Origin: Flavobacteriales bacterium
Lineage (GTDB): Bacteria; Bacteroidota; Bacteroidia; Flavobacteriales_G; Salibacteraceae
Reading direction: 5' to 3'
Assembly: GCA_003499525.1 (NCBI GenBank)
Contig: DNTB01000027.1
Coordinates: forward strand, 1 to 56,771
Length of the DNA stretch: 56,771 bases
Below the pieces are notes generated by a model. The model worked only from the letters and a program-made list of their open reading frames with translations, was not told the origin of the DNA and ran no database searches. Shown here piece after piece: positions 43,018 through 52,626 of the stretch; position 1 is the first letter of the stretch; every line of letters begins with the position of its first letter. A program made the position numbers and the translations under genes.

Positions 43018-45897
43018 TCAAAAACTGATTGGATTCAGATCTGATTCATACGCCTCAATTGGCAGACAGCTACAAACAAGATTACGGTCGCCATATGCAT
43101 TATCAACCCTACCGACAGAACTCCAGAATTTGGAATCTCTTAAATAGGGTAAGGGAAAAGCAGCTTTCTCCCTGGAATATGGCCTATCCCATTCGTTTGC
43201 TGTGATCACACCAAGAGTATGCGGCGCATTCTTTAGAACGTTGTTTTCCCGGTCCGCTTGTCCTATTGCTACCTCATTGATTTCTTCCCATATGGACAAC
43301 ATGGCATCGGCAAACCGATCAAGTTCTTCTCTGGATTCGCTCTCTGTCGGCTCTATCATCATCGTGCCTGGAACAGGGAACGATACGGTTGGTGCATGAA
43401 AGCCATAGTCAATAAGACGTTTAGCAACATCTTCTACCTCAATTCCGTGTTCTTTGAAACCTCGGAAATCCACAATCATTTCATGGCCAACATTTCCTCG
43501 TTCACCTGTGTAAAGGATATCATAGTGTTCCTGCAGCCTTTTTTTCAAATAGTTGGCATTTAGAATAGCTACCTCTGTTGACTTAAGCAAGCCTCTGCGC
43601 CCTAACATTTTAATATAACCATAGGAAATGGGTAGGATAAGTCCACTGCCGAAATGAGATGCACTTACTGCTTCAATACCTTCATCTTCTGGCTTGCCAT
43701 AAACAGGATGTTTCGGTAGATAGGGCAACAAGTGTTTCGCTACTCCAATGGGTCCCATCCCCGGCCCTCCACCTCCATGAGGTATGGCAAAAGTTTTATG
43801 CAGATTTAGATGACAAACATCTGCTCCAATTTTACCCGGAGATGTGAGTCCAACCTGGGCATTCATGTTGGCCCCATCCATATACACCTGTCCGCCATTC
43901 TCGTGGATGATATCAATAATGTCGGTTATTTCACTCTCGAATACACCATGAGTGGAAGGATAAGTTACCATCAGCGCGGCGAGATTATCCTTGTATTGTT
44001 CCGCCTTGGACTTGAGGTCTTCTACATCTATGTTGCCATTTTCCATGCTCTTTACAATGATGACTTGCATACCTGCCATTACTGCTGATGCCGGGTTGGT
44101 GCCGTGGGCTGAGGATGGAATCAAACAAACTGTGCGATGATCATCTCCTCGTGCATGATGATAAGCCCTGATAACCATCAATCCGGTATACTCGCCCTGT
44201 GCTCCTGAATTTGGCTGGAAACTCAGTCCGGCAAAGCCGGTAATATGGGCCAAATCTCTTTCAAGATTGGCAATCAACTCCAGATATCCCTGGGTTTGAT
44301 CTTCAGGTGCCAAAGGATGAATCTCGCTAAAATTTGGATTACTCAATGGAAGCATTTCACTTGCAGCATTCAATTTCATGGTACAGGAACCGAGAGATAT
44401 CATGCTATGAACTAAGGATAAATCCTTGTTTTCCAGGCGCCTAATATACCTCATCATCTCTGTTTCAGAGTGATACGACTTGAAAACCGGATGCTCAAGG
44501 AAAGCTGTTTTCCTTAATAAACTCTGTGGAAGATTTGTTTCTGGAGCTGCGTTTAAAGACGGACTTGAGGAATCTGTAAACTTCAAAAAGATGTCGAACA
44601 AAAGATCCATTTCATGGTCGAGAACAGTCTCATCAAGCGATATGCGACATTCATTGTCGGTGAAATAGAAATTCACACCGTGGGATTCTGCAATTTCCTT
44701 GAGTTTTTCCAGGTCGGAATTACTCATGGGTAGAGTGATAGTGTCGAAGAAATACTCGTTAGAAATGCTTAACCCTAAACTCTTGATGTGGTTTGCCAGA
44801 GCACTTGTTTTTCGGTGTATTTCCATGGCGATGCTTTTAAGTCCATCTCCACCGTGATATGCTCCATAAAACCCAGCCATTGAGGCTAAAAGTGCTTGTG
44901 CCGTGCAAATATTTGAAGTTGCCTTTTCGCGCTTAATATGCTGTTCTCTGGTTTGGAGAGCCATTCTATAGGCATTGTTTCCATTGGAGTCTTTCGAGAC
45001 TCCAATGATCCTGCCCGGAATATGGCGTTTATATTCTTCTTTGGTTGCAAAAAATGCTGCATGAGGGCCTCCAAAACCAATTGGGATACCAAATCTTTGG
45101 GTTGTTCCAACAACGCAATCTACACCCCACTGTCCGGGTTCTTCCAGAATAGAAAGAGATAGAAGATCAGCTGAAACTGCAGTCTTTACTCCTTTTGAGT
45201 TCATACTCTCGGCAAATGCCCGATAGTCTTTAATCTCTCCCTGAGCATTTGGATATTGAACAAGTGCTCCAAAATAACCTTCAGTTGCAGTAAAGGCAGC
45301 GTAATCACCAAAAGTTAACTCAATGTCAAGTGCCTCCGCTCTTGTTGTCAATACATTTTTAGTCTGGGTAAATACTTCATTATCGACAAAAAACTTGTTG
45401 ACGTTCTCCTTTTTCTCCTTTCGACTCCTCAGGGCAAAGAACATTAACATGGCCTCAGCTGCAGCGGTTGATTCATCCAGCAATGAAGCATTGGCAAGAG
45501 ACATTCCCGTTAAGTCCATCACCATCGTTTGAAAGTTGAGCATGGCCTCCAGCCTTCCTTGTGCAATTTCTGCCTGGTAAGGTGTGTAAGAAGTATACCA
45601 TCCCGGATTTTCGAAAACATTACGGAGAATGACCGAAGGCGATACGGTATTGTAATAGCCCTGTCCAATAAACGAACGAAATACTTTGTTTTTAGCGGCC
45701 AGTTTACCGGCATGATGCAGGTACTCGTATTCTGTCATTTGCCTGGATACATCCAGGTCTTCTTCTATTAATATGTTTTCGGGAACAGTATCCTGGATGA
45801 GTTCCTCCATTGATTTATAACCAAGAAATGTCAGCATCTGTCTGATTTCGTGGTCGTTAGACCCAATATGTCTACGGGTAAAACTTCTATATTCCAT
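43018..45897 (-). CDS. gcvP: glycine dehydrogenase (aminomethyl-transferring), P-protein
   Basis: A 959-residue P-protein of the glycine cleavage system, which decarboxylates glycine with PLP and passes the aminomethyl group to the lipoylated H-protein. The N-terminal half has the RRHIGSNDHEIRQML opening, and the C-terminal half carries the PLP Lys in HLNLHKTFAIPHGGGGPG. Both halves are fused in one chain, as in proteobacteria and Bacteroidota. The GcvT and GcvH genes are not in the window. A -7 box TAATTTTG is upstream. Confidence 0.97.
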   Translation of the reverse strand: MEYRSFTRRHIGSNDHEIRQMLTFLGYKSMEELIQDTVPENILIEEDLDVSRQMTEYEYLHHAGKLAAKNKVFRSFIGQGYYNTVSPSVILRNVFENPGWYTSYTPYQAEIAQGRLEAMLNFQTMVMDLTGMSLANASLLDESTAAAEAMLMFFALRSRKEKKENVNKFFVDNEVFTQTKNVLTTRAEALDIELTFGDYAAFTATEGYFGALVQYPNAQGEIKDYRAFAESMNSKGVKTAVSADLLSLSILEEPGQWGVDCVVGTTQRFGIPIGFGGPHAAFFATKEEYKRHIPGRIIGVSKDSNGNNAYRMALQTREQHIKREKATSNICTAQALLASMAGFYGAYHGGDGLKSIAMEIHRKTSALANHIKSLGLSISNEYFFDTITLPMSNSDLEKLKEIAESHGVNFYFTDNECRISLDETVLDHEMDLLFDIFLKFTDSSSPSLNAAPETNLPQSLLRKTAFLEHPVFKSYHSETEMMRYIRRLENKDLSLVHSMISLGSCTMKLNAASEMLPLSNPNFSEIHPLAPEDQTQGYLELIANLERDLAHITGFAGLSFQPNSGAQGEYTGLMVIRAYHHARGDDHRTVCLIPSSAHGTNPASAVMAGMQVIIVKSMENGNIDVEDLKSKAEQYKDNLAALMVTYPSTHGVFESEITDIIDIIHENGGQVYMDGANMNAQVGLTSPGKIGADVCHLNLHKTFAIPHGGGGPGMGPIGVAKHLLPYLPKHPVYGKPEDEGIEAVSASHFGSGLILPISYGYIKMLGRRGLLKSTEVAILNANYLKKRLQEHYDILYTGERGNVGHEMIVDFRGFKEHGIEVEDVAKRLIDYGFHAPTVSFPVPGTMMIEPTESESREELDRFADAMLSIWEEINEVAIGQADRENNVLKNAPHTLGVITANEWDRPYSREKAAFPLPYLRDSKFWSSVGRVDNAYGDRNLVCSCLPIEAYESDLNPISF

Positions 45898-45925
45898 ATG
45901 ATCAAATATTAGAGAACAATGCCTG

Positions 45926-45933
45926 CAAAATTA
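45926..45933 (-). promoter_or_regulatory. -7 element before gcvP
   Basis: The minus strand reads TAATTTTG, a match to TAnnTTTG, about 28 bases before the gcvP ATG. No TTG at the consensus -33 distance. No glycine riboswitch structure was recognised in the short leader. Confidence 0.4.
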
Positions 45934-46000
45934 TGCATTTGAAAGCGGATCGTATGCCATTGTGCATCAGGTGTAAATAAATAATTACGGGGGCATAGAG

Positions 46001-46014
46001 TTCATTTAAATGAA
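46001..46014. promoter_or_regulatory. 14-bp perfect palindrome upstream of the 46038 gene
   Basis: TTCATTTAAATGAA is self-complementary and sits 24 bases before the ATG at 46038, just upstream of an imperfect -7 box (TCTCTTTG, 46021-46028). It is a candidate operator. Confidence 0.4.
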
Positions 46015-46037
46015 ATCATTCTCTTTGCCTGTTAGGT

Positions 46038-46655
46038 ATGAAAATCATTTGGATACTCGTTGTTTATGTTGGGGCAGTTGTCGCTGCCAGGGCACAGATC
46101 GTAATTCCTGATACGATAACACTGATCAACGGGCAAACCGTGATTGGTGAAGTTCTTGAGGTTAATCAGGACTACATTGTTTACAATTATTTTAAAAAGA
46201 AGAAAACCATCAAAAAGGGCGTTTCTCCGCTTATTGTCTATTCCATCGCTTATGCTAGCGGCCAAAGAGAGGTTATTTATGAGAAGAATGAAGAAGAAGA
46301 CTTGTATTTGACTAAAGAGGAGATGCTCTATTTTATCAAAGGCCAGCAAGATGCGCGGGAGTATTATAGAACCAGAGGCATATTTATTGGAGGTTTCGCT
46401 ATTGGAGGCGTTGCGGGTTATGTTCTTTACGATGAGATCTATGTGGCCACAGTACCCTTCCTTTACTCTGTGGGGGCAGGCCTTACTAACATAGAGGTTC
46501 GACAAAATCCATCAACTACAGAAGATATTAGAAGAACTGCTGCATATCAGGAGGGTTATTTGAAGGTGGCCCGCAGCAGAAAGGTATTTGCAGCACTGGC
46601 AGGAAGTGTTCTCGGTACGGCAGCGGGTATTTTTGCAGGAAATGTTACCCGATAA
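46038..46655 (+). CDS. unrecognised secreted or membrane protein
   Basis: A 205-residue protein with a signal peptide (MKIIWILVVYVGAVVAARAQ). Residues 22-75 (DTITLINGQTVIGEVLEVNQ, then a beta-rich stretch) resemble the short beta domain found at the start of many Bacteroidota proteins that read LKNG..I.G.V.E. Two Gly-rich hydrophobic segments (GIFIGGFAIGGVAGYVLY and AALAGSVLGTAAGIFAG) follow. Between them lies TTEDIRRTAAYQEGYLKVARSRK. No function can be assigned. The end overlaps the UbiA-like gene by 14 bases. Confidence 0.7.
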   Translation: MKIIWILVVYVGAVVAARAQIVIPDTITLINGQTVIGEVLEVNQDYIVYNYFKKKKTIKKGVSPLIVYSIAYASGQREVIYEKNEEEDLYLTKEEMLYFIKGQQDAREYYRTRGIFIGGFAIGGVAGYVLYDEIYVATVPFLYSVGAGLTNIEVRQNPSTTEDIRRTAAYQEGYLKVARSRKVFAALAGSVLGTAAGIFAGNVTR

Positions 46656-47493
46656 ACTCGTCAAATTATTGCTGAGGCTGTTGTGGAGCAATGCGCATGT
46701 TCCCTTTTTGATTTTGGCCTTGTATCACACCACTCAGGTACTTTTTCTTGATGAGCTGAAATTTTCATTCTATGACCTTTTGTTGTTTGGAGCCAGTATG
46801 GCAGTCTATGGAGGACATCGGATTCTTCAAATAAGACTGGGTTGGAGAGAAATGGACAAAAGCGATATTGATGCAATAAAGAAAATATCTCTGTCTGAGA
46901 TTTATTTGGGAGCATTTATTGGACTGTGGGCTTTACCCTATCTGGAACGCACTATATTATTGATGCAGATTCCGGCTGCTTTAGTCACATTGCTATACAT
47001 TTTTCCGGTGTTAAAAACATCGCAAGGATCTCTTTCTTTAAGAAATAGTGGTCTTTTTAAGCCTCTTTTTGTAGCCGTTACGGCGACCTGGGTTACTGCG
47101 ACAGTTCCCTTAATTCATTCCTTTAGTGAACTCGAATTAGCGTCCTATTCATTTTCTCATTTTTTATTTCTCATGGCTATTACTCTACCATTCGACCTTA
47201 GAGATTTAGAAGTGGATAGGAGAAACGGGCTAAGAACCATGGCGCACTCTGCCGGCAGAGGATCAGTAGTGAACCTGAGTTTAATGTTGCTTGGCACGGA
47301 GTTTCTGTTGTCACTATTTCTTGTTTCTGGCCTTGCCGAGATATCCTTGTATTGGCTTGCAGTTGCCATAACCAATGCGTTTGCGGTATTCGTTATTCTT
47401 CAAATTCGCAGACCGGGGAGTCCACTTTGGTTTTGGATGCTTGAGGCCTCCATTGCGCTGCGTTTTGCACTGGTTTTGGTTTTGGCAATGTAA
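46642..47493 (+). CDS. UbiA-like integral membrane protein
   Basis: A 283-residue protein with about eight membrane helices. DLRDLEVDRRNGLRTM, following SHFLFLMAITLPF, matches the second Asp-rich motif (DxxDxxxD) of UbiA prenyltransferases. The first motif (NxxxDxxxD) is not evident in helix 2 (GHRILQIRLGWREMD), so catalytic function is uncertain. ATG 46642 is chosen because an earlier start at 46588 would overprint the previous gene. The last 101 bases are also coding on the opposite strand. Confidence 0.65.
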   Translation: MLPDKLVKLLLRLLWSNAHVPFLILALYHTTQVLFLDELKFSFYDLLLFGASMAVYGGHRILQIRLGWREMDKSDIDAIKKISLSEIYLGAFIGLWALPYLERTILLMQIPAALVTLLYIFPVLKTSQGSLSLRNSGLFKPLFVAVTATWVTATVPLIHSFSELELASYSFSHFLFLMAITLPFDLRDLEVDRRNGLRTMAHSAGRGSVVNLSLMLLGTEFLLSLFLVSGLAEISLYWLAVAITNAFAVFVILQIRRPGSPLWFWMLEASIALRFALVLVLAM

Positions 47494-48112
47494 AAGAGTT
47501 GATGGAATAATGCTCCTGTTCAGAAAGAACCTTACTCACCTTGTTGCAGCCTTCTGACTTCATCAGGGTGTCGAAATCAGGCAGTCTCCATCGCATTCGC
47601 AGGTTCAGGGGCACCGACATCAAGTAGAGCAAACTGATCAACACTTTTTGTTTCCATGAGCCATTATTTTCGAAGTCTATGATAATCAGTGACCCATGTT
47701 TTTTTAACATCTTTCTGCTGACGTAAATCATTTTGCGAATTTCTGAATCGTAAAACAGGTCTAAGAAGAATGGAAAAAAGATCACATCATACTTTTCATT
47801 TGAATCATAATTCAGAAAATTAGTCCGAATAAAATTGACAGACCTGCTTCCTGGCTGCTTTTTTGCATGCTGAATTGCTGTACAAGAGATATCGACAAAG
47901 TCAACCTGTTTGACTTGAGAATGATTAAGAATATGTTCAAGAAGTGGATCATTGCCACCCCCGACGATTAGGGCACTGGACCAATCCTTACAAAGTTGAA
48001 TCCTGTCAATTATTTCGATAGGTTCTTTCCCAAGAATAACCTTTTTGATCGGCTGGTAAAGAGGCATTACCGCTGTGTATGCTAGTTTTTGCCAAGAGGA
48101 CCGAAAGTTCAA
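47393..48112 (-). CDS. class I SAM-dependent methyltransferase
   Basis: A 239-residue protein with a Rossmann-type SAM site (ALIVGGGNDPLLEHI, VDFVDISCTAIQHA, then YDVIFFPFFLDLF). The substrate is unknown; small-molecule or lipid methylation is plausible. The start is TTG 48112 in a TTGA overlap with the gldA stop. An alternative ATG is 15 codons in. The C-terminal 33 residues are encoded opposite the last membrane helix of the UbiA-like gene and look unlike methyltransferase sequence. Confidence 0.8.
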   Translation of the reverse strand: MNFRSSWQKLAYTAVMPLYQPIKKVILGKEPIEIIDRIQLCKDWSSALIVGGGNDPLLEHILNHSQVKQVDFVDISCTAIQHAKKQPGSRSVNFIRTNFLNYDSNEKYDVIFFPFFLDLFYDSEIRKMIYVSRKMLKKHGSLIIIDFENNGSWKQKVLISLLYLMSVPLNLRMRWRLPDFDTLMKSEGCNKVSKVLSEQEHYSINSFTLPKPKPVQNAAQWRPQASKTKVDSPVCEFEE

Positions 48113-49014
48113 TGGTCTGTTAATTGATGGAAAATGGACTCAAGATCATCTTCTATTTGTTTGAGCTCCAGCACTTTAACATCAAGTTTAACGGCCAATT
48201 CAAAAACGGAGGGACGGATGTCCTCATCACTTTTATTAGCCAGTACGAATTCTGTAAGGTTCTTTTCAGAGAGCAGGTCTAATGGCAGATCCTTAAAGCT
48301 CTTTTTGTCTATAGGTCGGTCAAAAGTGACTTTGAGTTTGATAGCCTTTTTGAAGCTTTTTCTAAGTTCTTCAATGGGTTTGTCAGTCACAATTCTACCT
48401 CGGTCGATGATGATGACTCTGTCGCATATGGCTTCTACTTCCTGCATAATATGGGTAGAAAGAATAACGGTCTTTTCCTTGCCAATTTCTTTAATGAGAT
48501 TTCTGATTTCGACAATCTGATTCGGATCCAAACCGGTGGTGGGTTCATCGAGAATCAAGACTTCAGGATCATGAAGAAGCGCATGGGCCAGACCCACCCT
48601 TTGCCGATACCCCTTGGACAATGCTCCTATTTTTTTGTGTTGCTCTTTTTGTAAGCCTACGCGTTCAATGAGTTCGCTTATCCGCTCTTTAGGCTTTGAA
48701 ATCTTAAATAATCTCGCACAAAATCGAAGAAACTCGTGCACATACATGTCGAGATAGAGTGGATTATGTTCCGGCAGGTAGCCTATTTTTCGCTTGATGA
48801 ACAGCGGAGCATCTTCAACTTTCTGACCAAGGACATTTACTTCTCCGGCATTCATATCTATATAGCCTGTCATAATTTTCATCATGGTGGACTTTCCCGC
48901 ACCGTTCGGACCCAAAAAGCCCACAATTTCACCCTTGTTTAGGCTAAATGATACTTGATCTAATGCTTTCTGATCACCGTATAGCTTGGTTACCTCCTGA
49001 ACTTCAATCGACAT
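48109..49014 (-). CDS. gldA: gliding motility ABC transporter ATPase GldA
   Basis: A 301-residue ABC ATPase. Walker A is GPNGAGKSTMM (about 35-45), signature LSKGYRQRVGLAHALLHDPEVL, Walker B LILDEPTTGLDP and switch LSTHIMQEVEAICDR. The N-terminus MSIEVQEVTKLYGDQKALD and IGYLPEHNPLYLDMYVHEFL match GldA, which works with GldF and GldG in gliding. The C-terminal 80 residues are the GldA-type extension. GldF/GldG are not nearby, as also in Flavobacterium johnsoniae. Confidence 0.9.
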   Translation of the reverse strand: MSIEVQEVTKLYGDQKALDQVSFSLNKGEIVGFLGPNGAGKSTMMKIMTGYIDMNAGEVNVLGQKVEDAPLFIKRKIGYLPEHNPLYLDMYVHEFLRFCARLFKISKPKERISELIERVGLQKEQHKKIGALSKGYRQRVGLAHALLHDPEVLILDEPTTGLDPNQIVEIRNLIKEIGKEKTVILSTHIMQEVEAICDRVIIIDRGRIVTDKPIEELRKSFKKAIKLKVTFDRPIDKKSFKDLPLDLLSEKNLTEFVLANKSDEDIRPSVFELAVKLDVKVLELKQIEDDLESIFHQLTDH

Positions 49015-49060
49015 TGACTTTTGTTTGAGCGCTAAAATAAAAAGAAAGAATCCTGAACAT

Positions 49061-49068
49061 TACTTTTG
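49061..49068 (+). promoter_or_regulatory. -7 element that decides the rsgA start
   Basis: TACTTTTG matches TAnnTTTG exactly. It lies downstream of the first possible TTG start (49025) and 19 bases before TTG 49088, so the shorter rsgA reading is favoured. Confidence 0.55.
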
Positions 49069-49087
49069 TCCGCTAACTGCAGGAGTT

Positions 49088-49993
49088 TTGGAAGGAACGG
49101 TAGTAAAATCAACAGGGAAATATAGTCTGGTCAAGTTAATTGACGGTAAAGTTGTGACCACCTCATTGAAAGGAAAGATGAGGTTACAAAAATCAAGGGA
49201 AACCCATGTGGTTGCAGTAGGAGATAAAGTAACCCTCGAGAAACGGAACGATGACTGGATTATTGAAGACATCTTGCCACGCAGAAATCAATTGAACCGA
49301 AAAGCCACTAAACTATCGCGTTCGGTTCATGTGGTGGCCGCAAATATTGACCAAATTCTAATTATTGCCTCGGCTAAAAACCCTAAAACTCCTCTCGGAT
49401 TTATAGACCGTGTAACCGCCACTGCTGAATCCTACAGTATTCCCAGTATACTCATTATCAACAAAATAGACCTCTTGGACAGCGATGAGGATGTCGAGAA
49501 ATGGACCAATATAGGGAGACTTTATCAGGACATTGGATTTGAAGTGATACCTGCCAGTATTTATGATACAGAGAGCATGGAAAAGGTGCTGGAAATCTTA
49601 AGAGGAAGGGAAACGCTGGTCACCGGACAGTCGGGGGTGGGCAAGTCCAGTATCATCAACGCCATTGATCCTGTGCTGAACATAAAAACTTCCGTTGTTT
49701 CTAATTTCAATGAAAAAGGAAAGCATACTACCACTTTTGCCGAGATGCACAAATTGAGTTTTGGAGGTCATGTTATCGATACTCCGGGTGTTCGAAGTTT
49801 TGGATTGATTGAAATCGATCGCCGATTCCTGTCCCATTACTTTCCCGAAATGGAAGCCCTTTTAGGACAATGTAAGTATTACGATTGCACACATCTGGAT
49901 GAACCCGGATGCAAAGTGAAAGAAATGGTCGACCGCGGAGAAATTGCCGAAAGCAGATACATGAGCTACTTATCAATGTATTACGAAGGATGA
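49088..49993 (+). CDS. rsgA: ribosome small subunit-dependent GTPase RsgA
   Basis: A 301-residue circularly permuted GTPase (G4-G1-G3 order) that matures 30S subunits. An N-terminal OB fold begins at EGTVVKSTGKYSLVKL. G4 is NKIDLL, G1 GQSGVGKSSIINAI and G3 DTPGVRSFGL. The zinc site C-x4-C-x-H-x5-C is in CKYYDCTHLDEPGC. The start at TTG 49088 is inferred from the -7 box; an in-frame TTG at 49025 would lengthen it by 21 residues and leave only 10 bases to the divergent gldA. The stop overlaps dtd (ATGA). Confidence 0.93.
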   Translation: MEGTVVKSTGKYSLVKLIDGKVVTTSLKGKMRLQKSRETHVVAVGDKVTLEKRNDDWIIEDILPRRNQLNRKATKLSRSVHVVAANIDQILIIASAKNPKTPLGFIDRVTATAESYSIPSILIINKIDLLDSDEDVEKWTNIGRLYQDIGFEVIPASIYDTESMEKVLEILRGRETLVTGQSGVGKSSIINAIDPVLNIKTSVVSNFNEKGKHTTTFAEMHKLSFGGHVIDTPGVRSFGLIEIDRRFLSHYFPEMEALLGQCKYYDCTHLDEPGCKVKEMVDRGEIAESRYMSYLSMYYEG

Positions 49994-50442
49994 GAGCAGT
50001 GCTTCAGCGTGTTTCCAAGGCCAGTGTGTCTGTAAATGGAGCGGTCACGGGCAAAATCGGGATGGGCTTGCTTATCTTTCTGGGTATTGAAGAAGCTGAT
50101 AATCAAGACGATATAATTTGGATGATTCGAAAAGTAGCGCAAATGAGAATCTTCAATGACGATGCAGGAAAGATGAATGCTTCGCTGCTGGATGTGGAAG
50201 GGGAGGTGCTTCTGGTGAGCCAGTTTACGCTGCACGCATCCACAAAAAAAGGAAACAGGCCTTCCTTTATTAAGGCCGCTAATTCTGATTATGCCGAGCA
50301 GATGTATCTTCATTTCAAGAATTTAATGGAGGAATTTACACGCAGGAAAGTCCAAACGGGAGTATTCGGAGCTATGATGGAAGTTCAATTGATCAATGAT
50401 GGCCCGGTAACAATTTTGATTGATTCAAAGAATAAAGAATAA
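49990..50442 (+). CDS. dtd: D-aminoacyl-tRNA deacylase
   Basis: A 150-residue DTD that clears D-amino acids from tRNA. MRAVLQRVSKASVSVNG, SQFTLHAST and the Gly-cisPro loop in NDGPVTILID are conserved. ATG 49990 overlaps the rsgA stop (ATGA), whereas a longer in-frame reading from 49909 adds unrelated residues overprinting rsgA. The stop overlaps the next gene as TAATG. Confidence 0.95.
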   Translation: MRAVLQRVSKASVSVNGAVTGKIGMGLLIFLGIEEADNQDDIIWMIRKVAQMRIFNDDAGKMNASLLDVEGEVLLVSQFTLHASTKKGNRPSFIKAANSDYAEQMYLHFKNLMEEFTRRKVQTGVFGAMMEVQLINDGPVTILIDSKNKE

Positions 50443-50774
50443 TGGCAGGACTAACAGAAGTTCAAAAACAGGTTGACGATTGGATTCAAACCATTGGAGT
50501 GCGTTATTTCAACGAACTTACCAATATGGCACAGCTGACTGAGGAAGTAGGGGAGGTTGCAAGAATTATCGCGCGCAGATACGGCGAACAGAGTGAGAAG
50601 GAATCAGATAAGGAAAAGGATTTGGGGGAGGAGCTAGCGGATGTAATCTTTGTGGCGGTATGTCTTGCGAATCAAACAGGCATTGATCTCGAAGAAGCCT
50701 TTCAACGCCGGATGGACAAAAAAACCAAACGCGATAAAAACCGTCATAAAGAGAACGACAAGCTGCGTTCCTGA
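50442..50774 (+). CDS. MazG-like nucleotide pyrophosphohydrolase
   Basis: A 110-residue all-alpha NTP pyrophosphatase. The metal-binding motifs are EEVGEVARII (E..E) and EELADVIFVAV (E...D). TEVQKQVDDWIQTIGVRYF is the typical first helix. It hydrolyses noncanonical or excess dNTPs. The start overlaps the dtd stop by one base; rsgA-dtd-mazG-like forms one operon with housekeeping quality-control roles. The C-terminus is strongly basic (KKTKRDKNRHKENDKLRS). Confidence 0.9.
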   Translation: MAGLTEVQKQVDDWIQTIGVRYFNELTNMAQLTEEVGEVARIIARRYGEQSEKESDKEKDLGEELADVIFVAVCLANQTGIDLEEAFQRRMDKKTKRDKNRHKENDKLRS

Positions 50775-50930
50775 TTCAATGTTTTTTTTGAGCGCGGTTT
50801 GATATTCGTATTTCCCTAATAGTTTATTGCTCATAAGCATATCACGTTGTCGTATCTGTCTATGCAACAACGAGATACATGGGGTTAGGGATAAAAAAGA
50901 TCCTAAAGAATGATAATGCATTCAGACTAA

Positions 50931-52613
50931 CTACCGCTTCACCACCCGCTTTTGCTCGATGACCCCATCGTTGCGCACTATGCGGATAAGGTACACGCCC
51001 GGCGCTACATTCCAATAAATCTCCTGACGTCCGTTTCTCTCTAAAGATTTGGTAATCAATACTTTGCCGTCAATGTTTAGGATATCTACACGGTATGAGT
51101 ACCCATCATTGGGTAGCTCAAGGGTAATGTGATCATCCGCCGGATTTGGATAGACCTGAATACCGGATGGTTCTGCGGGTAGTTCCGTTCCGGTGATCAG
51201 CACAAAATGACAACCTGATGTGTCTGTACATCCGTTTTCGGTGAGGATGACGGCGTAGTGGCCCGTTTGGGTTGGTGTGAATGAAGCGCCATTCGCTCCC
51301 GGAATAATTTGTTGGTTGTTGCAGTTGTACCACTGATACGAACTTGCAGTGCCAACCGCGGTGAGCAGGCTACCCGTATTTGCCACGGTTGTGTCTATTG
51401 TTCCGCATAGATCAAAAATGCGGACATGCCCTGCATCGGACCCGTTTCCGTCATTCCAAGGTGCCCCAATGGCCACGGTATATGCATCCGGCATGCTAAC
51501 CGAAAATCCAGACTCGTCACCCGCTGCCTCGCCATCGATGTCTGCACCTTTTTGTATCCAAGAGGTACCGTTCCAGTTATAAATGCGCACATGGCCCGCG
51601 TCGGTTCCGTTTCCGCTATTCCATGTGGCTCCAATGGCCACGGTATGATTGTCAGGCATGCTAACCGAACTCCCTGAAAAGTCCCAAGCTGCTTCGCCAT
51701 CGAGATCAGAACCTTTTTGTTGCCATGCAGTGCCGTTCCAGGCATAAATGCGCACATGTCCGGCATCAATTCCGTTTCCGTCATTATAAGGTGCCCCAAT
51801 GGCCACGGTATTTGCATCGGGCATGCTGACCGACCGTCCTGAATTGTCCCACGCTGCCTCACCGTCGATATCTGCACCTTTTTGAATCCATGCTGTGCCG
51901 TTCCAGGAATATATGCGCACATGCCCGCTAGCAATTCCATTTCCGTCATTTCGGGGTGCACCAATGGCCACGGTATTCGCGTCCGGCATACTTACCGACC
52001 GTCCTGATCCGTCCCACGCTGCCTCCCCGTCGATATCGGCACCTTTTTGCTGCTATGCAGTGCCGTTCCAGACATAAACCCGCACATGTCCGGCTTGGGT
52101 TCCATTTCCATTATTATAGGGTGCGCCTATAGCCACGGTATTTGCATCCGGCATGCTGACCGACCGTCCTGACCAGTCATCCACCGCCTCCCCGTCGATG
52201 TCGGTACCTTTTTGTATCCATGCAGTACCGTTCCAGGTATAAATGCGGACATGTCCGGAAACCTGTCCATTTCCGTCATTCCAGTGTGCCCCAATGGCCA
52301 CGGTATGAGCATCAGGCATGCTAACTGACCATCCGGACTCGTCATTCGCTGCCTCCCCGTCGATGTCTGCACCTTTTTGTTGCCACGAAGCGCCGTTCCA
52401 CGAATAAATGCGCACATGTCCTGCAGAGTTTCCGTTTCCGTCATTCCAAGGTGCCCCAATGGCCACGGTATTCGCATCGGGCATGCTAACTGACCACCCT
52501 GATACGTTATTCGTTGCCTCCCCGTCGATGTCGTTTCCTATTTGGATCTGAGCTGAGGCAATTGCAGAATAGAGGGTGGTGGTAAGAAGAATAAGAAGGT
52601 ATCGGGATTTCAT
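50931..52613 (-). pseudogene. seven-blade FG-GAP-like T9SS protein split by an amber codon
   Basis: The reading frame from ATG 52613 encodes a signal peptide (MKSRYLLILLTTTLYSAIAS) and three 55-residue blades. It then meets TAG at 52053-52055 and resumes in the same frame with four more blades and a T9SS type A tail (VYPNPADDHITLELP, then WNVAPGVYLIRIVRN, ending QKRVVKR). The blade pattern is WIQKGADIDGEAAxDxSGxS, VSMPDAxTVAIGA, NDGNG, GHVRIYxWNG. The amber occupies the conserved Trp at the start of blade 4 (neighbouring copies have TGG), a single-base change. Seven blades equal one complete integrin-like propeller. Without readthrough, the product would be a truncated periplasmic fragment without a T9SS signal. 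Confidence 0.85.
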
Positions 52614-52626
52614 AGTGGGGTGATTA

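Noticed and set aside
51395..51964. 189-codon and similar alternative frames across the propeller repeats
   Set aside because: They are periodic shadows of the 165-bp repeats in another frame and lack signal or tail.
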